Source: Lantana camara (Eukaryota > Streptophyta > Magnoliopsida > Lamiales > Verbenaceae). From it: DNA of 64,000 bases. The translations under genes were made by a program, and so were the position numbers. The stretch lies in assembly GCA_037501455.1 (NCBI GenBank), contig CM074865.1:37864501-37928500 (forward strand), read 5' to 3'. Below, piece by piece: positions 11,617 through 23,737 of the stretch. The notes beneath the pieces were generated by a model. The model saw only the letters and a list, made by a program, of their open reading frames with translations, ran no database searches and was not told where the DNA came from. Within the stretch, counting starts at the first letter, position 1; every line of letters begins with the position of its first letter.

Positions 11617-14600
11617 TCATATACAATTAATCCAAAATGCAAATATTGATAAATCACATAATTTACCTGTACCGACTGTGAGTCGGGGTGTTACAACCTC
11701 CCCCCCTTCGGAGAACCTGGTCCCCAGGTTAACTGTCTGACCTGAGAACAACTCTGGGTACAACTGTTTCATCTTCTCCTCGGTCTCCCAAGTAGACTCT
11801 TCGGATTTCTGATCTCTCCAAAGAACTCGAACCAAGGGAATCTGTTTATTCCTCAACACTTGTATCTTCCGGTCTTGAATCTCAACCGGGTGCCTTACTA
11901 TAGTCAAATCCGTCTCAAGTTGTACCTCTTCCACAGGGAGAATAGTTGATTCCTCGGGATAAAATTTCCTGAGCTGCGAGACGTGAAACACATTATGTAT
12001 CCCGGTCAGTCTCGGCGGTAGGTCCAACCTATACGCCACTTCTCCAATTCTCTCAAGGATTTCAAAAGGTCCAAGGTATCTCGGGTTAAGCTTCCCACCT
12101 CGATCTATTCGAGAAAAGCCTTTTCTCGGAGATGCTTTCAAGAACACCTTATCTCCGACTTCAAACTCAAGGGGCCTTCTCCTCTTATCCGCATAGCTCT
12201 TCTGACGGTCCTGAGCTGCCTTCATTCTCTGCTGAATTAACTTAACCTTAGCAGTGGTTTTATCCAATCTCTCTCGAGGTGTAGCTCTTTCGAGCTTGTT
12301 CTCCTCAGTCCACCGCCAATCTTCCATATCCCAAAATAGAGGCGATCTACACTTCCTTCCATATAATGCCTCATAGGGAGCCATACCAATAGAAGTCTGA
12401 AAACTGTTGTTATAGGCAAACTCAACCAGAGCTAAATGCTTGTCCCACTTTTCCTTAAAATCCAAAGCACACGCTCGTAACAAATCCTCTAAGTACTTAA
12501 TCAGTCTCTCTGACTGTCCATCTGTCTGAGGATGAAAAGCGGTGCTGAAATTAAGCCTCGTACCCAACCTACTCTGAAGATCCTGCCAAAACTTAGCTGT
12601 GAACCTCGGATCACGATCTGAGACAATACTAGCAGGAGCCCCATGAAGTCTCACAATCTCGTTACAATACAACTCTGCCAACTTCGGAGTCTTGTAAGAC
12701 ATCTTCACCTTGAGAAAATGAGCAGACTTGGTCAATCGGTCGACTATCACCCAAATTCCATCATAACCTCCTCTTGATCTAGGCAAGCCGGACACAAAGT
12801 CCATAGTCACTTGCTCCCACTTCCACTCAGGAATTGGAAGTGGTTGGAGAGTTCCTCCCGGTTTCTGGTGTTCTGCCTTCACCACTTGACACGTGAGACA
12901 CCGCTTCACAAAGTTCGCGACATCTCTCTTCATGCCATTCCACCAGAAATATTCCTTCAAATCTCGGTACATCTTAGTACCACCGGGGTGAATGGAATAT
13001 CCAGAACGGTGTCCTTCCTCAAGTATTAACCTCTTGAGGTCTTCTGGGACACAAACTCTAGTCTTGAACCTGAACAAACCAGAATCATCAAACCCAAACT
13101 TCGTCTCGGGGTCTATTCTAGACCGAACCACTAATCTCTGAATCTCTGCATCCGAAGCCTGAGAATCCAACAACCTTTGTTTCAAATCCGGCTGAACTGA
13201 GATGTTAGCTAACCGAGCCACTGAAACCAAAACTGTCGAATCCTGTCCTGAAGACTCTGCACTCAAACCTGAAACCCTTGCTTTTCTGCTCAAAGCATCT
13301 GCCACGACATTAGCCTTGCCCGGATGATACTGAATCGTGCAGTCATAATCCTCTAAGAATTCCATCCAACGCCTCTGTCTATTATTAAGCTCCTTCTGAG
13401 TAAAAAGATACTTGAGGCTCTTGTGATCCGTGAATATCTCGAAAGTCGTCCCATAGAGGTAATGACGCCACTTCCTCAAAGCAAACACAACCGCTGCAAG
13501 CTCAAGATCATGAGTGGGGTAGTTCTTCTCGTGTTCCTTCAACTTTCTAGAAGCATAGGCCACCACTCGGCCATTTTGCATCAATACACATCCGAGTCCT
13601 TCCTTAGAAGCATCTGCAAAAACTGAATAGCCCTCGGATCCCTCGGGTAGGGTAAGAACTGGTGCCGAAGTTAATCTTTCCTTCAAAGCTTGGAAACTTC
13701 TCTCGCACCCATCATCCCACTCATACTTCACCTCCTTCTTGGTTAACCGAGTCAACGGGCAAGCAATCTTGGAAAAGTCCTTTACAAATCTCCTATAGCA
13801 ACCCGCTAACCCGAGAAAACTTCTTATCTCGGAGGCATTCTTCGGTCTTTCCCACTGAACCACGGTCTCAATCTTGGAAGGATCAACTTCAATTCCCTCG
13901 CCCGAAATTATGTAACCCAGAAAAGACACTCTGTCGAGCCAGAACTCGCACTTGCTAAATTTGGCATAAAGCTTGTGCTCTCTAAGTGTCTCCAAAACAA
14001 TCCTGAGATGCGTTACGTGCTCTTCTGTAGACTTAGAATACACCAAGATGTCGTCTATGAAAATGACCACAAACTTGTCAAGATACTGTCTAAACACTCG
14101 GTGCATCATATCCATGAACACGGCTGGAGCGTTAGTTAACCCAAACGGCATCACTACAAACTCGAAGTGTCCATAACGGGTATTAAACGCAGTCTTAGAG
14201 ATGTCATCCTCCCGGATACGAAGTTGGTAATACCCTTGCCTCAAATCTAACTTAGAGTACACCTGCGACCCTTGCAAGATGTCAAACAACTCTTCGATAT
14301 GAGGTAAAGGATACTTATTCTTCACTGTCATCCGGTTCAACTCGCGGTAGTCTATACACATCCTCAAAGTCCCATCCTTTTTCTTCACAAACAATACAGG
14401 AGCACCCCACGGGGATGTACTCGGACGGATGTAACCGCAAGTCAAGAGCTCATCCAGCTGAGTTTTCAACTCCTTCAACTCAGCAGGAGCCATCCGATAC
14501 TGTGTCTTAGAGAAAGGCTCAGCTCCAGGATAAAGGTCGACTACAAACTCGATGTCCCTATCAGGTGGCAAAGAACCCAAATTCTCAGGGAACACATCGG

Positions 14601-16176
14601 GAAACTCACTCACGACCTCCGTCTCCTCAAGTTTGGCCTGATCCTTCGGTTTATTCAAAAGATAGGCCACAAAACCTGTCGCGCCGTCCCGGAGGAGCTT
14701 ACTTGCTTCCATAAAAGACACAAACGGGCTGGACCTCAACCTCTCACCCGTAAAGACCACTGACCCCAACGAAACCTTCTTCTCATGACAATCCAACTGA
14801 GCTCGGTATCTGAAGAGAAAGTCCATACCAAGGATAACCTCATACTTCTTCAACGGTAGAACTATCAAATCTGCAGGAAAAACTCGTCCCTCAAACACCA
14901 CCGGACACTCCCTGAACACCCTGTCAGCTTCCAAAGACCCTCCCAAAGGAGTATTCACCACATACACATGCGCAGATAATTCATCAAGTAAAGGCAAAGA
15001 AGCAACAATATCCCGGGAAATAAATGAATGCGTAGCCCCGGGATCAAACAATGCATGTAGTGATATGCCATGAATGTTTATTGTACCTTCTATCACGGCG
15101 TTTGGGTCGACATCAGCAGCTTCCTCCTCTCCCTCCAAAGCAAACACTCGAGCCTGCACAACCGGTCTCCTATTCGGGCAAGCATCAATCAAGTGGTCAG
15201 AAGACCCGCATGCATAACATTTACCCAGAAGCCTCCAACACCTCTCCACTGGATGTCTCCCCTGACAATGAGAACAAACGGGTGGTCCCTGAGCTGGAGC
15301 CGGTCGAACTGGAGCAACAGGAGGTGCCACGGGACCGGTAATACGGGGCTTCTTGTTCCCTAAGCCTTGGGGACGAAAAGCCGGTGGAACAGGAGCTCGT
15401 GGAGCATAAGAAATGGGCCTCTTACCCAATCCAGATCCGGATCCCGACCCTCGAGTCGAAGAGAAAGGTGGAGGCTTCAACCGAGCCATTTGGGCCTCAA
15501 CTTGAATTGCCCTCTTTGTAACTTGGGCCCAAGTACTCACGTTGGCAGCTTGCAAAGCTTCTTGAATATCCCGACGAAGTCCATGAAGAAACGCTCGGGC
15601 CTTATGATCATCATGGTCGGTGATGTGAGTAGCATAAGGAGCTAACCTCTCAAACTCCAAAATATAACCCTCCACCGTCCGATTACCTTGCCTCAAATTA
15701 GTGAACTCTTGGAGGCGACGTTCTTGTGCACTATGAGGGATATATTTCTCATGGAATTCCTGCACAAACGTCTCCCAATTGAATTCCATACCAGTTCTCT
15801 CAAGCCTGGATCTCACACTCCTTAGCCAAATAGCCGCTGGCCCTTGAATGATACGACCCGTGCAAACAGCCTTGTCCTAGGAATTCCCTTGACATATCTC
15901 CCAAATACCTCGAATCTCAGACAACCACTCTTCCGCCTTGATATCATCACCTCCATACCACTTTGGAGGGTTGTTGTTCCGGAAGTCCCTATACACGGCG
16001 GATATATCTTGTCCTTCACCCGGATTTGCATTACCCCTTTGATTGTTTTGGAGTTGATTGAGTAGGGCTTGAACAATATTCTCCGCATTTACAGGTGGTG
16101 GCGGAGGTGCATTCTGTGGAGCCGGTTCGTTCAAATCGGGGGTTTGTTCACGATGATTATGTCTTCTTGGAGGCAT
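11617..16176 (-). pseudogene. gag-pol: Family A1 gag-pol polyprotein, full length with one stop in gag
   Basis: From MPPRR (ATG 16176) to the stop at 11617 the frame is continuous except for one TAG at 15877-15879, where the sister copy has CAG; the open part downstream is about 1400 codons. Domains in order: gag, knuckles [13 protein letters not shown] and [14 protein letters not shown], protease [10 protein letters not shown] with FIDD, RNase H ([28 protein letters not shown]), integrase with HHCC finger, MDF, SDRDPRF and [10 protein letters not shown], then a chromodomain-type tail ([23 protein letters not shown]). Catalytic residues look intact. The last codons run through the polypurine tract and about 80 bp into the 3' LTR. 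A single lesion suggests recent activity. Confidence 0.9.
11697..11708 (-). other. Polypurine tract (A1)
   Basis: Displayed CCTCCCCCCCTT, i.e. an AAGGGGGGGAGG tract on the element strand directly before the 3' LTR. Confidence 0.85.
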
Positions 16177-16379
16177 CCTGAAACTCACAAATTCAAGCAA
16201 TATGGATGCATGTAAATCAGTGTATGAATATGTATACAATTTAAGAAAATAATCAAGTAATCAAGTAATCACATACTCAAATCATGTATTCACACATGCA
16301 CATAATCAAAAGTCATATTGACCTAAGCCGTACGACCTAGACAGACCCACACGACACTAGAGCCCGGTTTTGCAACCGC

Positions 16380-16391
16380 GCTCTGATACCA
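16380..16391 (-). other. Primer binding site, initiator tRNA-Met (A1)
   Basis: TGGTATCAGAGC on the minus strand, separated from the LTR by 8 bases. The roughly 200-bp leader between it and gag carries an AATCAAGT-type short repeat near 16250. Confidence 0.9.
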
Positions 16392-16830
16392 CTTAAGGAT
16401 GTAGCACCCACACGTAGGGCCACATCCCCCGCACCATAATCCGAACCCGAATACGAAATGGAATGTCCGTACCCGAATCCGAATCATAGCGAACGGGAGA
16501 CCAAACACACACTCTAGGCTAGGCGGAGCTAAACTAAACGGAATCAGAGTGCGCGGAAGCGAATAAATAAAAGCAACAAGCAACGATCATCACATATATA
16601 CGTATAGGTACCAACCCACACCTATCTATATAGTATTTACATATAGATACCAACACTTCATCCTGTACAAAGCCATCACGGCTCGAGCAAAATAGTAGGT
16701 AGGTATATACAAATCATAGCTGTACAACTACAAAATAATAAAGTGCAGGTATGCAAATGCACCTAACGAGACCTAGACTGACAAGTGCAACAGAAGACAC
16801 ACTTCTCCGCCTAGCTCACGCTCCCAAAAC

Positions 16831-16925
16831 CTGCAACTAAAAGAGTAAACGAGGGTCAGTCAACTGACTGAGTGAGGGGGCTAATGCACACCCACACCCA
16901 CACCCACACCCTATATATATATAAA
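16831..16925 (-). promoter_or_regulatory. TATA-like run, hairpin and 3' splice-like site (family A, right LTR)
   Basis: Minus strand: TATA run 16925-16912, hairpin at 16870-16857, acceptor TTGCAG ending at 16831. Confidence 0.45.
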
Positions 16926-17631
16926 GCAGAGCACAAAGCAAAGGGTGAAATTATGAACCAGAATAGGTTTTACAAACTAAAACTTTCCAAAACAAATACT
17001 TATACTTTAAAAGATTTCACAAACACTATCCCGATTCATACTTCTCAAACATACATAACAAAACATAATGCTCGGTGAGAACGAGCTTCCAACCTTTACT
17101 CCTCAGAACAAACAAAACGGAAATCATACACTCTCCTCTACACCAATGATGGAAGAGCCACCGGCGGCCCTAACCATCCAAACATATACAGACTCACGAG
17201 GGGTAGCGAGCCCACATCGTGCCCTCCCCGGTTTTTACGCCGAAGGCATCGAAATATCACACCTTCCCAAACTCCCAGGGGTCGCGTGTGATATATCGGA
17301 TGGAGACTACGCACAGGCCGAACCTCGACGGCCCGAACCGTCCCGAGGGTTCCTTACCCGTAGCTCCTTGGATCCACACATACAAATCATATCATAACAA
17401 ATGCCAAATCTTTCATGGCAATCTCGCTAACAGAATTGTAAAGCCTTTTCCAAAACATAGCTTACATAGGCTTATTTAATATCTTTTCCCAAAACAAAGT
17501 TGTTCACAAGATCATAACATATTCTAATCAACACATACATATCTATACATATAATATATAGTCACATGCACGGCCGGAAAACATCACATAAGGCTTTAGG
17601 TCACTTAGCTAATAAAAGTCCTAAACCTCAC

Positions 17632-17699
17632 CTTGTGCGTGACCAAAAACGAGCAGACGTGAACAACCTATGCCTCGGGCTCGTCAACTGGAACCTCCT
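17632..17699 (-). other. Candidate exon 2 of split LTR leader (family A, right LTR)
   Basis: 68 nt with the same acceptor and donor as at 10261-10328. Confidence 0.5.
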
Positions 17700-17939
17700 C
17701 TGAAAAGAAAACACGAAAGCCCAAGACTTAGACTCTATATCAACCAAAGGAGACGCTCGGCAAAAGGCATGATTCATGTTCACATATAAAATGTCACAAT
17801 TAGTACAACATATTCATTTACAATATAGTATGCAATAACAATCAAATTATAACAATTAACATGCAAAAGAAAAGCATTTAAAGTCATAAAATTGCATAAT
17901 TAAGGTAAAGAGAAGCAGTGGCAGCTTCCAGGTTTCGAA

Positions 17940-18194
17940 GGGAAAAATCCACCCCCACGGATTTTTCCAAAGGGAAAAATCCACCCTCATGGATTTTTCC
18001 AAAGCTACTGCCTCAAATCCACCCCCGTGGATTTGATCCAGTAGCTCAAAAACGGTTTTTGGCCATGGGAACGGCCGTTCCCGTTCCCAGTACAAACTGG
18101 GAACGGTCGTTCCCAATCTCGGCATGAACAGTAAATTGGCCTGGGAACGGTCGTTCCCAGTTTAAAACTGGGGCGGGAACGGCCGTTCCGGCCT
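17940..18194. repeat. Hairpin and palindrome cluster (family A, right LTR)
   Basis: GGAAAAATCC/GGATTTTTCC units followed by four GGGAACGG(C/T)CGTTCCC palindromes. One unit shorter than in the middle LTR. Confidence 0.85.
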
Positions 18195-19034
18195 GGTTCG
18201 AAGGTCTGGAACAGAATTTTATTACAGAAAACAGGGGAAGCTCAAAATTTTGCCAAAAATGGCCAAAATTCGAACCTTAAAATTGCCACAACTTCTCAAA
18301 TTGCACACATAATTCACATAAATCATGCTTGACATATAAACACTCAAAAAACTCAAGAAAACGGAATAAAAGACATGATCAAAGGAAATGCAATATTCAA
18401 GCTACAATCATGATCATTCATAAATGCTCAGCTACCAAGGGAAAATATGCAATAAGTACAACATTTACAACCTATATAACTCATAAATGAAGCTAGGAAT
18501 CAAGTACCTCAAGCAAAGAGCAAGAAATCACATTTGTAACTAAACCCTTACTATTCACGTAAGGAAGCAAAGGCACACCAAACTCACTCCAAACTCAGAA
18601 TTTAAACCATAGAAATGACAAGCACGACGAGGGGATTCCAAAACATACCTAAGTTCGAGAAAAGGCGAAGAAACGAGGAAGATCTTGGCTTGGGAAGTTT
18701 GAATGATCAACTTGGGGTTTATGCTCTAGCTTGGCTTGGTTGTTGCTGATTATGAACGTGAAAGAAGGAGAAAGGAAATGGTTCAGCCTTTAAGGCTGGA
18801 CCGGCCGGTTCACGGGTTCGGTTCAAGGTTCCCGGTTCAAGTTGGTTCGGTTCAACAAATACAGGCTCAAATAAGGCCAACTCCAATTAAAACGAATAAA
18901 TCACATGCAACATTAATTCAAATAAATTCATATAAGTTCAAATAATTTAAATAAGTCATATACAATTAATCCAAAACGCAAATATTGATAAATCACATAA
19001 TTTACCTGTACCGACTGTGAGTCGGGGTGTTACA

Positions 19035-19418
19035 CGAGTCTTGGTCTTGTACTTGTGTGTCTAGATCGAGTTGCATTCATACTTCTTTAATTTTGGATAC
19101 TCCTCTTATGTATTTGATGCTAGAATTGTATTTCTGAAGAAGTATGAGCTTTTGATGTAAATACTCGATCTTTTGGGCCGTGAGGCCATGGTATATGATG
19201 TAAATGTTAGCTATAGAGCTATTTTTGATCCTTATGTTATTGCTTCCGTATTTATATGTTTGTTTTACGCGCTCTGTCCAAGTTTTAGCCCAGCTTAGCC
19301 TAGGAGTGAGTGTTGGTTCCGTTTTCTTAGACTTGGACTCATGTATGGAAATCCATTTCATATGTGGGTTTGGGTTTAGGTGCAGGGGATGTGGTGGCCC
19401 ACCGCTTCGGGCGTCACA
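19035..19418 (+). mobile_element. LTR I, 3'-end fragment
   Basis: Ends ...GGGCGTCACA at 19418 after a GTGCAGGGGATGTGG tract, the same 3'-terminal layout as LTR D (plus). Its upstream part was lost where the family A array sits. A weak CCCAGCTTAGCC at about 19290 may be a decayed stem arm. It appears to sit inside the first bases of an opposed LTR (G). Confidence 0.5.
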
Positions 19419-19446
19419 TTACGGGCTATTACAATCACCCCTCCTT
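19419..19446 (-). mobile_element. LTR G stub and polypurine tract
   Basis: Minus strand: PPT AAGGAGGGGTGAT (19446-19434), then TGTAATAGCCCGTAA (19433-19419), which matches the first bases of an E-type LTR (TGTGACAGCCCGG). LTR I follows immediately. Confidence 0.55.
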
Positions 19447-20336
19447 GAAAAGAATCTGCCTCAGATTCCACGACCGTTTCTGAAAATAACTCGGGGTAAT
19501 GTTTCTGCACCTTATCTTCTATTTCCCATGTTACCTCTTCTATGTCATGTCCCTTCCAAAGGACCTTAACTAAAGTAATCTTCCTATTCCTTAGTTCTTG
19601 AAATTTTCTATCCAAAATCTTGGTCGGCTTCAACACATAAGTTAAGTTTGGTTCTAACGGTATCTCTTCCACTGATACCACTTCTGACTCGTCTGAAAAG
19701 CACTTGCAAAGTTGAGATACGTGAAATACGTTGTGGATTCCTGTAAGACTTGCAGGTAAATCCAATCTATAAGCAGTTTCTCCAATGTGTTCCAGTATCT
19801 CATATGGTCCAACGTATCCAGGGTTTAATTTACCGCCTTTCCCAATTCAAGTAAATCCTTTCCTTGGCGATGCTTTTAGAAACACTCTATCGCCCACTAC
19901 GAATTTTAGATCTCTTCTGCATCGATCTACATAACTCTTCTGCTTATCCTGGGCAGCTTTCATTCTTTGACGAATGATTTGAATCTTTTCTGTCGCTTCT
20001 CGAATCTACTTTACCGAATTTGTTTTTGCGGTCCGTCCTCTGTTTATCTTAGTTCATCCAAATCCCAGTACAATGGCTATCTGCATTTCCTTCTATAAAG
20101 GGCTTCGTATGGCGCGGCTTGAATCGAAGCCTGATAACTATTATTGTATGCAAACTTCACAAGGGGTAAGCAATCTTTCCAACTATCTTGAAAATCCAAT
20201 GAGCAAGCTCTTAGCATATCCTCCAAATACTTGATCATCTTCTCTGATTGTCCGTCCATCTGAGGATGTGCTGCGGTACTGAAGTTTAACTTTGTTCCCA
20301 TCAAAGTTTGAATTTCTTGCCACAACTGGGAAGTAA
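19447..20336 (-). pseudogene. Element G pol remnant: integrase C-terminal half and chromodomain
   Basis: Minus-strand reading gives LWQEIQTLMGTKLNFSTAAH, the DGQSEKMIKYLED region with the third catalytic Glu, [20 protein letters not shown], then after frame breaks (19800-20080) [17 protein letters not shown] and a chromodomain-type tail (ILDRKFQELRNRKITLVKVLW). It is closest in wording to element E. LTR F was inserted after about the tenth residue of this segment; the flank before LTR F is AGTAA. Everything upstream is missing from the window. Confidence 0.75.
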
Positions 20337-22164
20337 TGTAACACCCCGATCGTTCGGATTTCCAGGTACGCCTTAACGAGAGGGTTTTGTGTGCTTTAAA
20401 TTATTTAATTACGTATTTGAATGTTATTTTAATGCTTTCATGATTATTTGAATTTATATGAAATTAATTGTTTATGATTATGAACTTTGAATTTTAACGT
20501 TTAAGTTTGTATGCTCGTAATTTGCTCGTTATGTGCCGGAATTGAATTCCGTTTTTTTTGTGAAATTTTGATATGCGTGACATATGTGAGTTATGATTAT
20601 GTTTGCATGTTCGTTTTATGTTTTCGTGTTCATTTGTTGAGGTTTTTAAACCTTAAGTATGTGACGAGGGACATGAGGGCCTAACTAGTTTTAGCGCCTC
20701 GTGTTCCGGAGGCCATAACTTGAGCTCGGGAATTCGGATTCAAATTTCGGAAGATGCGTCGGACTCGTGACAAAGAAAAAAAACTCTTGAGCTTGGTTTG
20801 TTAATTTTATAAACCCATTTGGACCCTCGTTTTTCGACCGGAACGAACAGCTTGTGCATAATCCACCCTCTTTGACTAGTCTTACACTTGTGCGCCCATT
20901 CTAACTCAACCTAAGCCTAACCCTTGATATCTTGACTTGAGTTAAGTCTCCCCCTCTCCCTTATAATCTGAAAGCCAAACCCCCCTCATTTTGTGCTGCA
21001 ACTGATCGAGAGAGGAGAGAAGAGGAGAGGAGAAGAGAACTTTGGCCCTTTTGTGGATTTTGAGCTCAAATCACCATCTTTCTTCTTCTAATCTCCAAGG
21101 TGTATATTTTTGTATTCTCTACACTTTTATACAAGTTTTTATCCCTTTAATACTTGTTTTGCATCAGATTTGATTAGGGTTAGGGTTTGGGTAGGAGCAT
21201 GAATAGGGACTTTTGGGGATTTTTGCTCTTATGAGCTAACTTGCTTTATGGCTGATTCCCTTGCCTTAAACAGAATATTTGGACTTGTTTCTTTGCCTCT
21301 TTGATTCTCAACTGATAGTATATGATGTTAGGATGATTTGTTCTTGAGATCCTTTGAAGAAATTATGAGTTTTTGAGCCTCAAACCTAAGCCAGAGATCT
21401 GCTCCCCTGTTTTGGAACTGCCGTGTGAATTTGTGCTTTGTTGCTTGAGTTAATGACTTCCAATTCGTGTGAATTTGCATGGAGATGTTTTATACTAATT
21501 GGTTTACATGTTAGCCCTGCTCTTTCAAGCTTTTAGATCCATTTTCAGCTCCTAAACCGAGACATGAAGCCTATTTGTATGCTATGTGAAAACTGAACTG
21601 CTGTCACGTTTTTGAGTTCAAATGATTGAATTCGTGCCTCCAATTTCGTGTACTAATGCTTGGTTATATAATATACATGTTGTTCTATGAATGCGCTTCG
21701 TTTTGCCCTAATTTCATGCTTTATTTTGGCCACAAACTTGAGTTCTTGCACCTTAGAAACTGTTGCTGCAAATCTGCTCATTTTCACCTAGTTGCTGTCA
21801 CGTTTTGAGGTTTGCTTGATGGATTCTTGCATCCAATTTGTGCATATACATGTAGTATATTAGTCCCTTTGCATGTTAGGATTAAGTTTCCAAGAATTTA
21901 GATTCATTCTCAGCCCCTAGAGCCTTGATCATGGCATGAATGTATTGATTTCTCAATTTTGGCTCTAATTGCATTGCTTGTTTGATGAACCTTTTTAGAT
22001 GCATTCTTGAATCTCTTTGTGTGATTCTTTGGTGTGTATTTGATGCTTGTTTTATGTGTTAGAATTCTTGAGTAGTTCCCTCTCTTTCAGCCCTTGATTT
22101 GCTCTTTGTTTTTTCCCCTTTTAAACCGCAGCTGTCAGCCCTTTCCGCCCTTTTTGCCTCTGTA

Positions 22165-22270
22165 CCGAGTCACCCCCGTGTCTCGGTTTGTTCTTTTGGA
22201 GTGACACGGGCGTGTCACCCCCTTTTTGTAGCTTTGTTTCCCTCCTATACTGAGACACGGGCGTGTCATT
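22165..22270. repeat. Palindrome cluster of LTR F (GTGACACGGGCGTGTCAC type)
   Basis: Three inverted repeats: CCGAGTCAC/GTGTCTCGG (22165-22186), GTGACACGGGCGTGTCAC (22201-22218) and TGAGACACGGGCGTGTCA (22251-22268). The arms match LTR B. Confidence 0.8.
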
Positions 22271-22756
22271 CCCCTCGGTTTGATTTTTAAGTGTAACTCT
22301 TTTCCGTTCCCTTGCTTTTCATTGCTTTCTCTTGTCCCGTTTGTGGCCTATATGCATTATTAGCTTAATGTATTATGTGTTAACTTGTGTAATATGAATT
22401 TATGATTTGATTTATGTGCTCGTTTTCGAATTATGGCTTCATATGTGCGATATGCTCCCATAACGTGCGTTTATGACTTCATATCTCGCTTATGTGCCTT
22501 GTATGATCAATCCTTGCTCCTTGCATGGTATGAATACGTTGGTAACATGTTGTATGATATGATAAGATTATTATATGAAACTTAAGGATTCGTTTGACAC
22601 GATTTATGAGACTTATGAAAAAATATGAACTCGTGTGCATTATATGTCAACTTGTTAAGCTTCACATACGTCACTCGCATTCATATGCATTAGCCGAGCG
22701 TCAATATGGTTCATTTTGAGTCTAAGTTTACCTCTTGCTCTTTGCTTTGCTCTTAG

Positions 22757-22826
22757 GTTCGTTCCGATGTGAGGAAGTGGTTCGTTTAACTCCTTTTGGC
22801 CTGTTTTGTCCGGTTTGGTCGACAAG
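22757..22826 (+). other. Candidate exon 2 of split LTR leader (LTR F)
   Basis: 70 nt between TTTGCTTTGCTCTTAG (ends 22756) and GACAAG/GTGAGG. The GCCGAGCGTC block begins at about 22683. Confidence 0.5.
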
Positions 22827-23598
22827 GTGAGGTTTTCTTTCCTTTTAGTTATGATGACCTAAAACCCTATTTGTATTTCGAACCCGCATGCGATATATAT
22901 ATGTATATATACATAGATATGTGTTTTGATATGTATTTTGGGGGTTTTGTCCCGTTTGTCAAGAGGTTTTGAAAACGCTTTTATATGTATCTAAGATCTA
23001 TTTTCGTTTACTTTGTTAAGCTTTGATAAGTGTGTGTGAGTATAAGCATGGTATGTCTTGTGAATAAGCTTCGTCTGGTAAGTGTGATAAGTATAAGAAT
23101 ATATGTGTGTTATATGTGTGATGGGCCCCGGAGTTGTGGGTAAGGGAGACCCGAGACGACCATGGGGTCGCCGGTTACGACCCCTGTGCACTTCTCCACC
23201 AACGGGAGACTTAGTTCTCCTATGCCGACGGAGCGCATTTTGGCTGGCCGGCGAAGGAACCGGGCGGGATCCTCCGGTTAACAAGTTTCGTTCTGTGGTG
23301 CGTTGAGAGGGGCACCTCTCTTCCCCAAACGGTGTGGAGGTGGGATTGATTTATGATTCGTTTTGTGTTTCGCTTCGCCTTTGTTTCTAGAGTAAGTGGG
23401 TTGGATTTAAGCTTTCGGTTCGTTATGTTTCGTTTATGGTTGTGAAACGGTGGCGGATTTCTAAACTCTAAAACTTGACTGAATTTGGCCTTCGGCCCGA
23501 AACTTCTTTCTTTATATATATTACCACGGGTTAAATGTTTTAGAATGCAAAAACCGTGCCCGGTTCATGAACCCTTTCTGCTTTGTATATGCTTTGCT

Positions 23599-23698
23599 AT
23601 TATGTATATGTATGGGTGTGTGTGTTAGCCCCCTCACCAGTCTCTAGGACTGACCCTCGTTATTTCTATCTTTTTCCCCCTTTGATTTGAGGTTGTAG
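23599..23698 (+). promoter_or_regulatory. TATA-like run, hairpin and 3' splice-like site (LTR F)
   Basis: AT-rich run 23599-23614, hairpin CAGTC/GACTG at 23638-23652 continuing as ACTGACC, a long pyrimidine tract, and TTGTAG ending at 23698. Confidence 0.45.
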
Positions 23699-23737
23699 GT
23701 ACCCGTTTTGTGGGAGTTGGAGCTAGGCGGTTGTCTT

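Larger units (their letters stand above)
9041..11695 (-). mobile_element. Family A LTR, shared middle LTR of the array
   Basis: 2655 bp, TGTAGCACCC to GGTGTTACA as displayed. It serves as 3' LTR of the full copy and 5' LTR of the truncated copy. On the minus strand: candidate exon 1 ends at 11310 (CTTAG/GTATGT), hairpin-rich cluster at 10563-10851, exon 2 at 10261-10328, GC-rich stretch near 9780-9990, GCTCGGCGAG box at 9699-9708, TATA-like run at 9541-9554, hairpin at 9498-9511, acceptor at 9472, and stem arms at 9446-9456 and 9159-9169. Compared with the right LTR it keeps one extra 32-bp hairpin unit. Confidence 0.9.
6759..19034 (-). mobile_element. Tandem family A retrotransposon array (LTR-internal-LTR-truncated internal)
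   Basis: On the minus strand the order is LTR 19034-16400, full internal region 16399-11696, LTR 11695-9041, then a second internal region 9040 to about 6766 that stops inside RT. Both LTRs are followed by the same spacer and primer site. The two internal regions differ by only a handful of bases over 2.27 kb in my reading, plus a 15-bp gap in the leader. This is the expected product of recombination between LTRs, followed by loss of the distal end. The right flank begins CGAGT; the left flank has no matching duplication because that end is gone. Confidence 0.85.
16400..19034 (-). mobile_element. Family A LTR, right (5') LTR of the array
   Basis: 2635 bp. Nearly identical to 9041-11695 except for loss of one 32-bp hairpin unit near 18030 and a 12-bp gain in a CACACC repeat near 16895; these two account for the length difference. 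Candidate exon 1 ends at 18649, and the acceptor before exon 3 is at 16831. Stem arms are at 16805-16815 and 16518-16528. Flank CGAGT at 19035. Confidence 0.9.
20337..23737 (+). mobile_element. LTR F, 5' end and body; 3' end missing
   Basis: Starts TGTAACACCCCGATCG at 20337. A 5'-UTR-like first exon (TTATAATC near 20962, TTTTGAGCTCAAATCACC near 21058) ends at CCAAG/GTGTAT (21099/21100). Palindromes at 22165-22270, exon 2 candidate 22757-22826, GC-rich stretch 23120-23350, hairpin 23638-23652, acceptor 23698 and one stem arm GCTAGGCGG at 23722-23730. The partner arm and the usual 360 bp to the LTR terminus are absent, so the LTR is truncated at about 23737. Confidence 0.75.

Noticed and set aside
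22991..23284. GC-rich 97-codon frame in LTR F as a gene
   Set aside because: The same GC-rich stretch occurs at the same place in other LTR families with different frames, so it reflects LTR composition, not coding.
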